DNA of 64,000 nucleotides from Aaosphaeria pasadenensis (Eukaryota; Ascomycota; Dothideomycetes; Pleosporales). The notes beneath the pieces are model-generated. The model did not search any database and was not told where the DNA came from. It was given only the letters and a program-made list of their open reading frames with translations. Where the stretch lies: positions 230,896 through 294,895 of the forward strand of contig JAKLMB010000043.1 in NCBI GenBank assembly GCA_022813625.1, given 5' to 3'. A program made the translations under genes and the position numbers. Positions 45,227 through 56,400 of this stretch are shown here, piece by piece (the first letter of the stretch is position 1; each line of letters opens with the position of its first letter).

Positions 45227-45568
45227 TTAGAAAACTCCCGTGCGACCATTCGCAAGCATGTCAAACTTGAACTTGATGTCTTCGTGTTCGACCTTTTCAC
45301 CGAGACCACGAGAAGCAAGGTCATCCAATTTCTTGCGCAGGTCTGGAGAGCGCATATTGATATACTTGCCGCCATCTGCCTTTGATAGAGCCATAAGCGC
45401 CCTACCAGTCTCTCTAGAACACATGAGCTCTTCAGGCTCCGGCCCTACCCAAGCCATGTGATCGCCATAAGGGAAATTCCCTTCGAGATCGAGCAGCAAG
45501 GTCTTGCAGCGCTCAACATTCGCGTACTCTTTGTTGCTACCCGCGCCATTTCCACTTGCGGGGGACAT
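45227..45568 (-). CDS. Small hypothetical protein (113 aa)
   Basis: Single exon from ATG 45568; the frame is open further upstream, but that part looks non-coding (mixed Cys/Tyr/Asn content). The protein is 113 aa, soluble and mostly charged helices: CKTLLLDLEGNFPYGDHMAW, GRALMALSKADGGKY, then SPDLRKKLDDLASRGLGEKV. There is no signal peptide, membrane segment or family that I recognise. It resembles in size and element order the orphan at 37824-38141, but the match is weak. It is convergent with the COQ11-type gene. Confidence 0.5.
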   Translation of the reverse strand: MSPASGNGAGSNKEYANVERCKTLLLDLEGNFPYGDHMAWVGPEPEELMCSRETGRALMALSKADGGKYINMRSPDLRKKLDDLASRGLGEKVEHEDIKFKFDMLANGRTGVF

Positions 45569-48500
45569 TATGGATGAAATATGTGGATTTGGCAAGCGAG
45601 TAATGTAACTTATACAGCTCAAGAGATGATAGAATGAATTGTAGTAGAACTTGATACCCAGCATTACTGAGCCAGTGAACCAAGGGTTTATATAAATGTC
45701 AGAGACTCCAGAAACGTTATGCAACTTCAGGCATTTGAAATTGTTCACATTTGCACATCGCCGAGTCAATGTTAAATGCCTTTGATTGTCAATTGAACAA
45801 AGTTTTCCCGCGCGTCTTTCACCGTTCAGGCGGCAAATGCCTGCATATCTTCCTTGTTTGGTAACACAACGCCCATGAACACCCTTTAGTCTCAAGCCAC
45901 TTGATGCACTTTGCCGCTTTGTGTAAACTCTACCGTCGGGGTTGACGCGGCTATTCATGAACTACAGCCTCGTCCTAATCTTTAAGTTAGGATTATTCCG
46001 TCTCTTCATGGCGGTGAACAATAATTTGGGTTGATATCAGAGCCAACGCAGTCGGATTAGCCATACTCCGGACACTGCAGAGCATCTACATCGCGATTCA
46101 TTGAGCATTCATCAATTTTAAACTTACTTCCATTATTACGAAGTGAATTTGAGGCAATAATTGGCTTAGGGATTCGCCATTAGTGTGCCTTCAAGCCAGA
46201 GAGACTGACCGTTGGTATGTGCCGCCCTGCACAGCGGGGACCACCCTGGCCACAAGAGCACTCAGAGTATCAAGAATTATACGATCCTCTTAACCCTTGC
46301 TTCGAAGCCTCCACCACTCAGCTCTAAGCGGCTGTATAGGCCGAAGCCCTTTGAACATTGCCGCCTGTGCGCCACCAACACATCAGACCTTGGTAACGAT
46401 CTGCCAAAAGACCATATGCCCATAAGATCGGGACCGCTATACTTTCAAATAAATCTTTAATCGTTAAGATCAGTTAGGTTCTTCATACAGCTTTGGATGA
46501 TCTCCGATGTACAGAACCGCCTACTTCCAATACTTCTCTTCCATAAGATCCACCTCGATTCTATGCCTCGGGTCAACGTGATCTCAGCATCATACGACCT
46601 TTCTAAACTTCGTTCAATATTAAGTTTATAATATTACACAGCCTGGATGGCGGCAAATGCAGTCCACAATGTCCCAAGATGAAAAAGCAATATCTACATT
46701 AGTGGCTTATAGGCTGCCCAATCGTGTGCCAACACGGATAACGTCACATACATGGGCATACCAGAGCTTCCAATGGTGAGCTTCTTGTCGTCCAAAAGAA
46801 GCTAATGCTCCAGATATGCGTATTTGCCAGGGTATGCGATGCTCGAAATCACACCTACTCCAGCAGGGTCCTGCTTGGTGGAGTATGGGCGTCTTCCAGA
46901 CTGCGATATGCAGTGTTTGGCATCACACCCCTCCGATATGTAGTGTTTGGCATCGCACCCCTCATAACACACCTGCGCTCAGCCAGTTTGTGTATGTGGT
47001 AGCCGTTGCGGTTATTTTGGCTACTTGTATTCAGTGATAATCCCATCCCTGCCGCTTTTCTTAACTCGTCTTGATACTACAGTTACGAGGTCATAGAGGG
47101 AGGGCATAAGAGTGGCGAATGACTGAAATTGAACCGACGAGCGCTAATTCCTGATTTCGCTTTTTTTCCTCAATTTTGAAGAAGTCTTAATTGTTATTCC
47201 TTGGAAGAATCCTGGCGGATGTTAACGTTGCCGAGTAAAATAATAAAATTATACAAAACACTGCATTGGGGAGTAGCATATAGGTGACACCATTCGGAGA
47301 TCACATGTAGGGGAGAAGCACTAGACAGAGCATATAGAGATCAATCAGGGCACCCGAGAAAGATCAGGGCATCGTTCACCTACCTCCGACGGCCTATTGA
47401 CTGTGGCTGATTTCAGTCTATCCTACCTTTCCACCGATTCTGGGTCGTATGATACTCCCCACTATAAGTACGTCTAAACGGGGCAATCTATTGCTATTCC
47501 TGAAGTTAATGATATTACTCTTCAGTAAACTTCACGATGTAATGCGAATACATGTACACAAAATCAGGTCCTAACCACAGCTCCTTGTGTTGCGTTGTGG
47601 AGCCGCAGTCCGCCTTTGAAATAAAAGAAGGTTCAAAGATGAAAATTATAACACAGCAAATAGCGGCATACAATATCGTCCCGAGTCACATATTACTATA
47701 CTGTTTTATTGCTAATTACTGAAGGACTTTCCGGGCATAAAGATATCTTTAAAACATATCTTTAGAACATGCTACAGCGTGTGTTGTACCAAAATTTTCA
47801 CCCGTTGACAGGCACAATGATGTTACACTGATCAGTGACGAGGATTTCGCAAGATCCAATTATCTCAAGGTGACATTTGAACGAATTTCTGCATCCCCGG
47901 ATTGAAATGTCTAAAGTATAAGCAGATCAAGGCTCTTTAAATATTTACTAAAAGAACAGTTTCTTCTCATACAAGATAGAAAGCATAATAACAACAATGG
48001 TTAAGCCCAAATGGAAAACAAATATGGTTTGGTACTACTTTAAATTCGCTACGAAAATTTCTAAAAAAACCATGATCAAAAGAATTGTAGAAGAGCCGAA
48101 TGGCCTCATTCAAGACATTCTCAGGGATATCTCCAAAGCCACAACGTCATATATAAGTTCAATCAATCTATCATTCCCATGTCGAATACCGCAAGTTGTT
48201 GCATCTTGATACCATTGATGAGTACTTTTCAATCTGGATTGTAACTGATCTTGAAACCTCTTTTCGAATTTGCTTTGAATCTCAACTAAATTTCATTCTA
48301 CTCGTCAGATCCTGTCTTCGCTCTTCATGCTTGAATCGTTGCATGAAGTGCGATTAACGAAGATTGGCAAGTCTATCATTGACTGCAGGCTGTCCATAGA
48401 GATTCCCAAAAGAGTCACAACACCTGCTTCAGCACTTTCGCAGTGTTTTAATTAATCGTAATCTTTCTCTCCATAGAAACCAGAAACCTTTCATCAGAGT

Positions 48501-49534
48501 AAATGTAAACACACGGGCATTTTTCAGTAGGCATTCGCAGCAGACTGAAGCCTGCGTGCGGCAAGATAAGGCTAGTATCACATTGCATATGCAGCTGCCA
48601 ATAACGTTAGAACCCTGCGTAAGCGTCTCAACAATGCAGTGGACAACGTTTTCCGTATGCGCGTCGGGGTCTTCACTTTGGAAACTCTATCAAAAGGACA
48701 TATATTTGAAATCGGTTCCATTAGTGGAAATGAATGCATATATCAATCCATTGAGGGTGAACCAGTAACAAGTGAGTTAGGAAGATGCATGTGGGCGAAC
48801 GATTGGAGAGATCATCACGAACTCCAACAGCACGCGCTCTTCGATTTAGAATGCACCAAGAAATTACAAAAGTCGCTCGCAGATCGACATTGATTCACAC
48901 TTCGACATAAGTGTCTATTCAATCGTCTGTTTGTAGCCTTATTCATTGATACGACATGTCCTTGTAATGCCCGGCTTTCTTAGTCGTCGTATAATTCAAC
49001 AGTTGCTGAAAACGGACGCTCGTATGGCAGTATTTCGGCGAGGCAGAAATGCAGAGTAGATGTCCATCACATGCCCAGACGAGAGCCTAATTGTGCCGAG
49101 AAAGTTTGTAATTATTCAGTTCACTTGTCAGGCAATGACCGGATCTTGATGATCAATGGCGATAACATAGGCTTTCGTATGGAAAATCCGATCGTGTCCA
49201 CTTTGACTCAGAAGCGGATTGGAAAATCCGTCTGTAAAAAGGGGCCCGGTAACATGCATCCAAGAATGTGGCCGAATATCATAGTAGCAGAATTTTCTAG
49301 AGGCCGTAGCTAAAGGGAGTTTTGGTAAACCATCATCAGAGTTGTTCAGTAACCCCATGATATCACACCCAACATCCAAGACCAATTAATGCAGAATCAC
49401 TAACCCAGCCTCTCACTTGGGACGCACTGGAGCCCCGACACCTTCTCATCCCTTTCATAACCAAAATCGCACATCCCCTCCCTTCAATCATCACAACATA
49501 ATGTGCAGGAGACAATGAAATTATTCAACCAAAG
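45569..49534. other. Gene-poor AT-richer stretch
   Basis: No gene is recognised. Base content is visibly lower in G+C than in the coding half of the window, for example around 47160-48000. A two-copy 30-bp tandem repeat lies at 46904-46963. Two small frames have some protein-like character, 47997-48209 (70 codons, A-rich leader and AACAATGG start context) and 48576-48893, but neither has a recognisable family. This could be decayed repeat DNA. Confidence 0.5.
46904..46963 (+). repeat. 30-bp tandem repeat, two copies
   Basis: Two adjacent 30-base units each begin CGATATG and contain GTGTTTGGCATC. They differ at two positions, both C/T- or A/G-type changes. Confidence 0.85.
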
Positions 49535-49558
49535 CCCCCTTCCCCCTTCCCCCTTCCC
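49535..49558 (-). repeat. Heptanucleotide C5T2 repeat, G-quadruplex motif on minus strand
   Basis: Three CCCCC runs and one CCC run are separated by TT. The minus strand reads as four G-runs with two-base AA loops, which satisfies the G3+N1-7 quadruplex rule. Confidence 0.75.
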
Positions 49559-52500
49559 GGCATTTCCGGATCCAGAAAACCCGCCCTCTGATCCGGGCTT
49601 CTGCCTACCCCCATTTCCATTCCATTGGAAAAGAAAATCGACCAAGATTGTCCATAGCCCCAAATCCGCATGCCTTGAATGAATCGACTTCATGTGAAGA
49701 CACAGATACCCCACGAAACGCAAGAACAGTCCCCAAGACCGGTCCATGAGTTGGACTTGGGGAGTGATTGCCTCTCCCTCACCATCTGTTGCCAAAGCGA
49801 CACAATATGACTCCCACCCACCAGCTAATACGCATAGAAAGGTGGGAACCTCACTAAGTTGAACGGTCCCACTCCTCACCATTTGCCACGAGTGACTAAG
49901 GGACCAGCACGTGGGAGGCTATACGTGATACCCCTCATTCCTACAGTCTACTTCAGTCGTGTTGAGCCATTGTATGGAGGCGATGTGTGGTGGGATAAGA
50001 GCAGTTCAATTAGATACATCATGTGGGTGCAAGTAGAATAGTTGCGTCTGACTGATGATAGGAAATGTCAACGGGTGTGCTGGTTGCTAGCTGGTGTTAT
50101 GTCCACACGATGTGAAGAGAATTTACGGGGGGAGTAAGCATGACCGGCCGATGGAAGAAGCCGATAGGGCTCTCGAAAGCAATCGGCACTGGGGGGATGT
50201 TGGAGGCAGCGTTGATCAAGCTGGTCTCGAGTCTCGACGAGGCTGAGGCTGGATTTGAGTGAGAGTGGCAATAGTTCAATGCAGTGAGAGGAGCCCTTCT
50301 GGTGCTGGCCAGGCCAGGTCCTTGGCTTCACGGGGGAGGGAGAGATACGGCGTGCTGGCGCACTTTAGGGGAGGGGAATAAGGATTCGGTGTTCAAAACG
50401 ACGGTGCGGGATGGTGTCATGGGTAAACGATGGGCCAGGGCACACCAATGTTGGAGGTAAACAAGACAGTGCGGTTTGAATCGGAAGGTTCTGCCAGCGA
50501 AACGCTACCTCGACTCGCTCGTTCAGTGGGGCTTTGAAGGGCTGAATATAGAAAGGAAACTTTGTTGCGAATTCGCGCGTTGCAGAAATGTCTGGACGGA
50601 TTGATGGCGCTCCGAGAAGGTTCAGGTAGTTGGTGTAAGGTGTTGTAGTGAGTGGACTTCGAAACAGCACCTGATTTATTGGCTCTGTAGGGAACATGAC
50701 GCCTAGAAAGACTGAATGACTAACTGCTGGCTTGATGATGTGCATCTAGACACTTCGGACGTTTGATTTACGTCCGACGGTAGAGCTTGAAGGGAATTGG
50801 TTGAGTGTAATTGCTTCAAGTTGACGATAACTATTAATAACACGCTCGGGTAAGGTAAGGCTCAATCGTGGTCAAAGGGCTGAAATCGTGTAGGCAAACA
50901 TTCACTTTTCTTTGAGGCCCCGAAATCGCGTCTAGACATCGGGGAGTAGGAGTCGGTTTTTTATTGAATTTGCTAGGGCTCTCTTAGTGGTTGAAAACTT
51001 GGAATACTGCCGTTGAACAGCTACTATTGATATTCAGACCGATTTGTAACCATGGTTCGTGGAAGGGACTCGTATCTTGCGTTCGCCGTACTGCTCTAAA
51101 CTTCGAGGTAACAGCCTCGCAGAGTTGTGTGTGTCTTGGTCCCTTGGACGCACCGAAGATGCATTGTCGAAAGGCCCGGGGCCCTTCTCGAGCCCCCAAT
51201 TGCTACAGCTTTGCAGTTGGGGGATCCACCTTCCCCGCAGTAGTTGAAAGTATGAATTGCCACAGTGGTGGCTAGTGTTCGTATTTGTTCATGCAACTCG
51301 CGGGCCAACTTCCATTTCACTCTGGTAGATTCCGAACCCGAAGTCTCGACGATCTTTCTGAGTAGCGGATCACATGGCATGGGATGGGGACCAAAAGTTT
51401 GCCCTACGGCCAGCTGTCAAAATTAAATGGCGTTTGAAGGCCGCCCCTTGTCGGGGTCTAGTCTTCACGCGCCTGCGGCAAGAACATGCATAGTCCCAGG
51501 ACCATCGTTGTGACTGAAAAGAGATACCTGCCTTTTATGGCTGACATGGAGACGATCTCTCGGCCCGTCCCAAGAATGTGACATATTTAGTTCGGATAAT
51601 ACGGAAACCGACCGAAAAACCACTAAACATTTCACCGCGACGTCTACTGTAAGACGGGAGCATAGACTTGATACGGGCCTCGAGCCATGCCAGTCTGTGT
51701 CAACATCCGCAGGTCAGTGCGGCTCATGCGAAACGAAGCATGACGTCTGGAAGGTTGTCAATGGCGTTGAAACTAAAGCATTTCTCCAGCGATCTTCCGA
51801 CGAATTTCGGTTGCTTGCACACGGAACAGAACTGGTGCAAGGATGGAGAAGCAGTTGCCAAGAATTACTATAGTACATTAGACCAGTGACTCTGTGTGAA
51901 ATGGCATGGCGTGTACCTTAGAGGAAGTCGAGGCGAGAGCTCCAGCCTTTTCATGGCGAAGCTCGGTGAGAGACCCTGGTAGTCTTACTGGAAATAGCTG
52001 TGACGTTGCGGGGCCAGGGGGAAACGTGCCAAGTGATCGAACATTGTGGATCGTCTAGTTGGCTTGATGATTGCCAATTAGCGGGTGACGGCGACGCTCT
52101 GGCGCTCCTCGACGTCTTATGGGGTGCAAATTTCCTGGATGTTGCCTGCTCGACACCGTGCCAGTCTGCGCATCGAATGATAACGAGCACCTCGAATTTC
52201 CCTCAGTTTTCTTCGTCTTCACAACATTCATGAGTATGTTGAGTGGTCAGCTGGACGTATCGCAACAGGAAGAACAATCGCGAACATTTCCATAAACCAC
52301 AAGCTTCACATAGTGCCATGCTAAATACAAGCCTACACGTTTAGTGGAAGCAACAGGCTTAGTTGCTAAGGTTTAGTTGTAATACAAGTGCAACGAAGTC
52401 AGCACTTCCTCCCTCTGTTATTCCAAAAATGGTCCACTTGAAAAAGTCCGGGAATTGAATGGGCATAGTGACTTGCACAAATCCGCATCTAGAAATGAAA

Positions 52501-55500
52501 GAAATCGATGTCATTTGTGCTTTTTGCTGATGCAACAAGTGGAAACACAGTTTTGATCCGGCCGGACAAATCAGGCGTATTACATTTAGGTCCATGGGCC
52601 ACAGCGTGGAGATGGACCCGAACAGTCCCTCCTAATTGGCCTACTGTTAGTACCGTTTGGTATGTCAATAGTCTGGTGTAGTGCGTCAGCCACACAAACA
52701 TTAAAGCCCCTGATAAACGTGCCATGATAGGTACGACTTACAAGTTACGAGCATCAGCGAGCAGCATAGACGAGTAGTCGATGGACTAGGGGCCTGATTC
52801 AATTGTCTCTCCTTCCCTTTCAGAGAGACCAAGCACCTCTCGAATGATTAGTATCGAATGACTATGGTCGATCATAATCAATTGGCTAGATAAATTTGTG
52901 CCAGCGACTACAAGCTGTGACAGTGTCGCCTTCGCAAAATTGCGTTCGCAGGATATCCGGAGCAACTGCTCAGAAGGAAGGGTGTGTATTTCCAGCATGC
53001 TGTGCATTTTTCTGTTTTGGACCGCAAAAACCTAGCATGCTTACTTTCAATGGCGTTAACCAGATTTCGCCATAATCACGAAGGAGCAATATGGACGCGC
53101 AAAGAAGGAGTATGCAGATGATACGTAAATCACCATGCGAGTATTTAGAGAACAAGGTTCCCGCGAAAGGCCTTTACACTGACGATTCGGACGTTGGAGA
53201 TCCAGGCGCGCAAATTGATCCGAGAAACGGTACGCTAGGGGAGTCCCATTTGTATACCGGCCCGAATGGAATAGGAGCTGTGAGCAGCGTAGCGTTGATA
53301 GATTCACACACATGCATGTTGAGTTTCTGAACGTGACGTTATGATCGCACCTGGAATGCCACTAGCATACGCTCCAGGGCTGCTCAGCAAGCTTTAGTAA
53401 CACCCGTGACATCTCGGACTTGAACTTCTCACAAACGACATCAAAAGTTTTTGACCCGTGAATAAAATTCATAACGGAGTCAGCCTCCTAGAGCACGTCG
53501 GACCAGTTGTTCATTGTGTGTGCTTCATGTTGTCATTGGCCCCTTGAGCTAAAGATGATAGTTTAGCTGTCACCATTGCCAACAATGATTCAGAAGTGTC
53601 GTGCGTATGCCATCACCTAGTCACGGACGGGTTTTGAAATAACACACTTGGATACAAAGTACTCTTCACAATATCCAAAAGGTAGGCCGAAACAAAGGGA
53701 AGAAAATCTGAACATGGTAGGTTCCCTACACTGTGCAGGAAAAGCGTGCGTGGAAATCGAGTTTGCAGGAACGAGCAAGGCTACCGCATAGGTATTGAAA
53801 GGCCGACCTTGATGTTAGGCACAAATATTTACGCTTGGTATTTCCCTGCATTCGTACCCAGTCCTGCATTGAGACAAGATCGAGGTTGGCCCATAAGTCG
53901 GGGTTAAAGCATCACCTAGATGAGGTGTTGGGTAAGTGAAGAAGCGCTTGAAAGCTGGGAACCATTCCGGACCCCACTGAATGGTATGCTGCAGGCGTCG
54001 GAGCCTGGTGGTTCCATTGACCAGGTATAGATGATGCTGTGTAACACACCCTTTCGATTCTTGTTTCTTTGCTCATTGGTTGAGGAATCTTTGTGCATCG
54101 AGGGATATGTTGACCGAGAGTTCGAGATCGTCCCTGCACGCTGTTGCTGCATTGCGAGTGTCACGTATATGAAAGCGCAGACGCTCTCACCGCTCCGTCA
54201 AGAGATCAACCCTGGAGGATAACTGCTGTTGGGTGACCAAATGAACACCCGATTGCTCGGAACCACTGCAAATGTATGGACGGAAAGGCCGCAGGGTGCG
54301 TACAACATAAACGCAATCGGACTCTAGGCTTGTATGCACAGTACTCCGTACGATTCAATCGTTCGATCACAACGTGACTGGCTTGACGCAGGCAAGAAGG
54401 AGGCGGTGACTGACAGACCGACGCGATGATATGCGGAACGGAGAGTAACGCCACGGTGAAACGATCTTGAAAGTATTCAGATCGGGACGTGGGGCGAATC
54501 CTGGTGGCTATTGTGTAGCATCTACGTCCCAACTTCCCCATATACAGCAGATACCCGGTTCCGGTGGCTCGGGTCAAGCATACTCAATGGAATGTCAAGC
54601 TGATAGGAAGGCTTCAGATAAACCAATGTAGGGAGTACGTAGTATAATGAGAAGGCTTTCATGTAGTCAGTGAAACGATGGTTCAATATAATAGGCAGAC
54701 CAAAAGAGGAAGGCATGTGTTGATTGCCTGGTGGTAAGAGTAATGTTGCTTGATACAAGTGGACGTACGGAATTGGGGATTGAAACCAGCTCGAGGGTTG
54801 CGTTGTGTACCAGATGGCGTTGGTGACCCTAATCTTGTACGATGACGCGAGCCACAAGAGTCTTGAATCGGCAGAGAAACGGAGCGCAACTCTGGTGCGG
54901 TAATGGACGCAAGGAAGGTGCCTCGCGCGAATTGCCTAATGGCGCTCTGAGCTGGGTGGGGTGAAGGCGAGTCACCAATTAGTGCACAGTACTGGAGAAA
55001 TGCGAATCCGGCACGCAAGAGAGACACAACAATCTGATAGCGTGAACTGTATTCCGCGGCGTAAGAGGAGCTGACAGTCCCTGGGCTAGCACACCCCTTC
55101 GAAGGCAATTGGGCGGCGGAAGCTTCGACGCTACAGATATTGACAGGCTCTGCAAGATGACGGCGCAACAACTGGGTAGCCTTGGCTCTATTTACGGGCA
55201 TTCAGGACGAACCGCTGGCAGCCAACGATCTCAGAGTGGCAGCAGTCTATCTGTCTGTCACGCGTCGGTCTTGCTGCCGTGTGACCCTGTGGCTTCGCGC
55301 GATGCTTGTGCACAGTCGCATTGCATTTTGTACGATCTTGAATTCTCTCGAAGACGCGGACGCTGGGGTAACAGGGAAGTTGATTGAAGGATTCCCTAGG
55401 CTCGATAATGAAGTGTTCCGGGGGAGAGGTTCATCCTCGACGACTGGGATTGTGGCCGCAAGTTGCAGGACCGGCGATGCTCGATTTTCATGATCCCGGC

Positions 55501-56400
55501 CAGTAGGGCGGTGGGCTGTTCAGGCAAATTGGCGATAATGGGGTCGTTCGTCATGGATGAATGACGGCCGGCGTCTGCCACGCCTTGCACCACAAGCGGG
55601 TGAGAGCGATTAGCACCAGCGCCGGCACGCCTACCGAACGCCGCCGTTCGATCGGTCGCTGTCTTTTCCTGCTTTGAAGCTCGCGCGATCGAGGCGGTTG
55701 TTTTGACATAGTCTGTTTGTAGATTCCAAGGCGAGTGCGGAGTAAACATTCTACTGTGAAAAGCAGCTCTCACCGGAAGGCCTAGGCAAACCAACGACGG
55801 GATGGTAAGCCAGAAGCGAAGTATGGTGGGACGGGACGGAGATCAGCACGCAATATCGAGGAGGATCGATTTGTTAATAATTTTCTTGTATTTTGCTTTT
55901 TTCTTTCTTTTTTCTGGCATTTCCCTGTACTTCTCCTTTTACCTCGGGACGCTGCTACGGTAATCTGTATGGATGATGACGCTGATGCTGGGGGGGCAGT
56001 CAAGTGGCTGATAGCTAGATACACGATGACTTGGCAAGTAAGCAAGGTATATTCCGAGAGGCGACTGTCTGTTCGAGTACTACCTTGTCGCTTCGAGTAT
56101 CGAGTCTTCAAGGCGGTAATGAATGCAAGGCAAGGTAAGGTAAGGCAAGACAAGACATGACAGGATTAGACTTTGGAAAGACCAGACGAGACAAGAAGAA
56201 CCTTGGAAACGACAAGGCAAAGCAAAGCAAAGGAAATACAGAACAAATGCAACGTTAGAGACGGCACGATAGGAAAAAAGATAAAGGATTGAAGAGCACC
56301 TATTGCTCCGTAACTGACTGTACAGATAGAGTAAAGGAGGATGAGGAGGAAGAAGAAGAAGAAGAGAGGAAAGAAAAGGCGGGAGGCGTCAGGGATGGTT
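49559..56400. other. Gene-poor region, mixed simple sequence
   Basis: No frame here resembles a known protein. A hairpin with 11-bp arms (one wobble) lies at 51193-51223. GTACTCCGTAC occurs at 54341. GGCAA/GGTAA-type pentanucleotide runs lie at about 56123-56236, a pyrimidine tract at 55870-55920 and a purine tract at 56335-56385. Confidence 0.5.

Noticed and set aside
46904..46963. Possible CRISPR-like or satellite array
   Set aside because: Only two directly adjacent 30-bp copies without spacers, in a eukaryotic genome; a simple duplication.
49484..49882. A 132-codon minus-strand frame with Gly-rich end
   Set aside because: The Gly-rich end is only the C5T2 repeat read in frame; the rest has no family features.
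54683..55201. A 172-codon open frame on the minus strand
   Set aside because: Mixed Ser/Arg/Pro/Cys content without domain, intron or start context; overlapping frames on the other strand are equally open. Chance frames of this size are expected in a 14-kb non-coding block of about 50% G+C.
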